Shown here: positions 6,086 to 6,273 of the stretch, piece after piece
Position numbering within the stretch: the stretch's first letter is position 1
How the letters are laid out: every line of letters begins with the position of its first letter
NCBI GenBank assembly: GCA_903834675.1
Contig: CAILKC010000654.1
Location: forward strand, 1 to 6,273
DNA length: 6,273 bases
Source: an uncultured Victivallales bacterium
Lineage (GTDB): Bacteria > Verrucomicrobiota > Lentisphaeria > Oligosphaerales > JAFGRS01
Direction of reading: 5' to 3'
Notes under the pieces: model-generated
What the model was told of the DNA's origin: nothing
What the model saw: the letters and a program-made list of their open reading frames with translations, nothing else
Databases searched by the model: none
Program-made: the position numbers and the translations under genes

Positions 6086-6273
6086 ACTGGACATGCGGGG
6101 GGCTCCACCGCCGCGCCTGATGGAGATGCGGTGGGCTCCACCGCCGCGCCTGATGGAGATGCGGTGGGCTCCACCGCCCGCGCCCGATGGAGATGCGGTG
6201 GGCTCCACCGCCGCGCCCGATGGAGATGCGGTGGGCTCCACCGCCGCGCCCGATGGAGATGCGGTGGGCTCCA
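6086..6273. repeat. 33-bp tandem repeat array with a hairpin in each unit
   Basis: Units begin at 6086 (degenerate, four mismatches), 6119, 6152, 6186, 6219 and 6252 (cut by the window edge). Period is 33 bases, except the 6152 unit, which is 34 because of one extra C near 6178. Each complete unit after the first contains a perfect hairpin GCGGTGG-GCT-CCACCGC (6128-6144, 6161-6177, 6195-6211, 6228-6244). Later units differ from the earlier ones by T to C before GATGG. The array starts 28 bases after the operon's last stop codon. No T-run follows the hairpins, so it is not a standard terminator, although transcripts from the operon would enter it. The period is a multiple of three, giving an apparent 11-residue peptide repeat (EPTASPSGAAV on the minus strand), but the 34-base unit breaks that frame. 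Confidence 0.92.

Noticed and set aside
4978..6174. Minus-strand open frame with an 11-residue repeat at its N-terminus
   Set aside because: The repeat peptide comes only from the 33-base tandem DNA array, the 34-base unit shifts the frame between units, and the rest is antisense to the last gene.
6086..6273. CRISPR array or rho-independent terminator at the right end
   Set aside because: Units abut with no spacers, which rules out CRISPR; the hairpins lack a following T-run, so a standard terminator is not supported.

Overview
This is a high-GC window from a bacterium. It carries four plus-strand genes packed into one probable operon (620-6057), with a different family of palindromic repeats on each side. 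The genes are, in order: a Gfo/Idh/MocA-family oxidoreductase (620-1624), an extended short-chain dehydrogenase/epimerase (1627-2646), a glycyl radical enzyme of the pyruvate formate-lyase/dehydratase superfamily (2694-4739), and a second, divergent Gfo/Idh/MocA-family protein (4756-6057). Gaps between genes are 2, 47 and 16 bases.

The glycyl radical enzyme implies anaerobic or micro-aerobic metabolism. Sugar-type Gfo/Idh/MocA oxidoreductases next to an epimerase-like SDR suggest an uncultured high-GC carbohydrate degrader, for example from Planctomycetota, Lentisphaerota/Verrucomicrobiota, Hydrogenedentota or Armatimonadota. That placement is inference from gene content only; no phylogenetic marker is present.

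Layout: 1-111 is the open 3' end of an unidentified reading frame that enters from the left edge. 130-340 is a repeat cluster built on the 11-mer GATACCGCGAA, with two identical 56-base copies that each hold a large imperfect hairpin. 341-619 is a non-coding leader with a 12-base perfect palindrome, a G8 run and a short tandem repeat just before the first ribosome binding site. 620-6057 is the operon. 6086-6273 is a 33-base tandem repeat array that runs off the right edge; each complete unit holds a hairpin.

Working model (inference): the oxidoreductases and SDR interconvert alcohol and ketone groups or epimers of a sugar, polyol or cyclitol, and the glycyl radical enzyme carries out a radical dehydration, C-C cleavage or other elimination on that substrate. 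The active-site Cys-x-Glu pattern favours a dehydratase/eliminase type over classical pyruvate formate-lyase. The substrate cannot be read from the sequence. No radical-SAM activating enzyme, transporter, regulator or microcompartment gene lies in the window.
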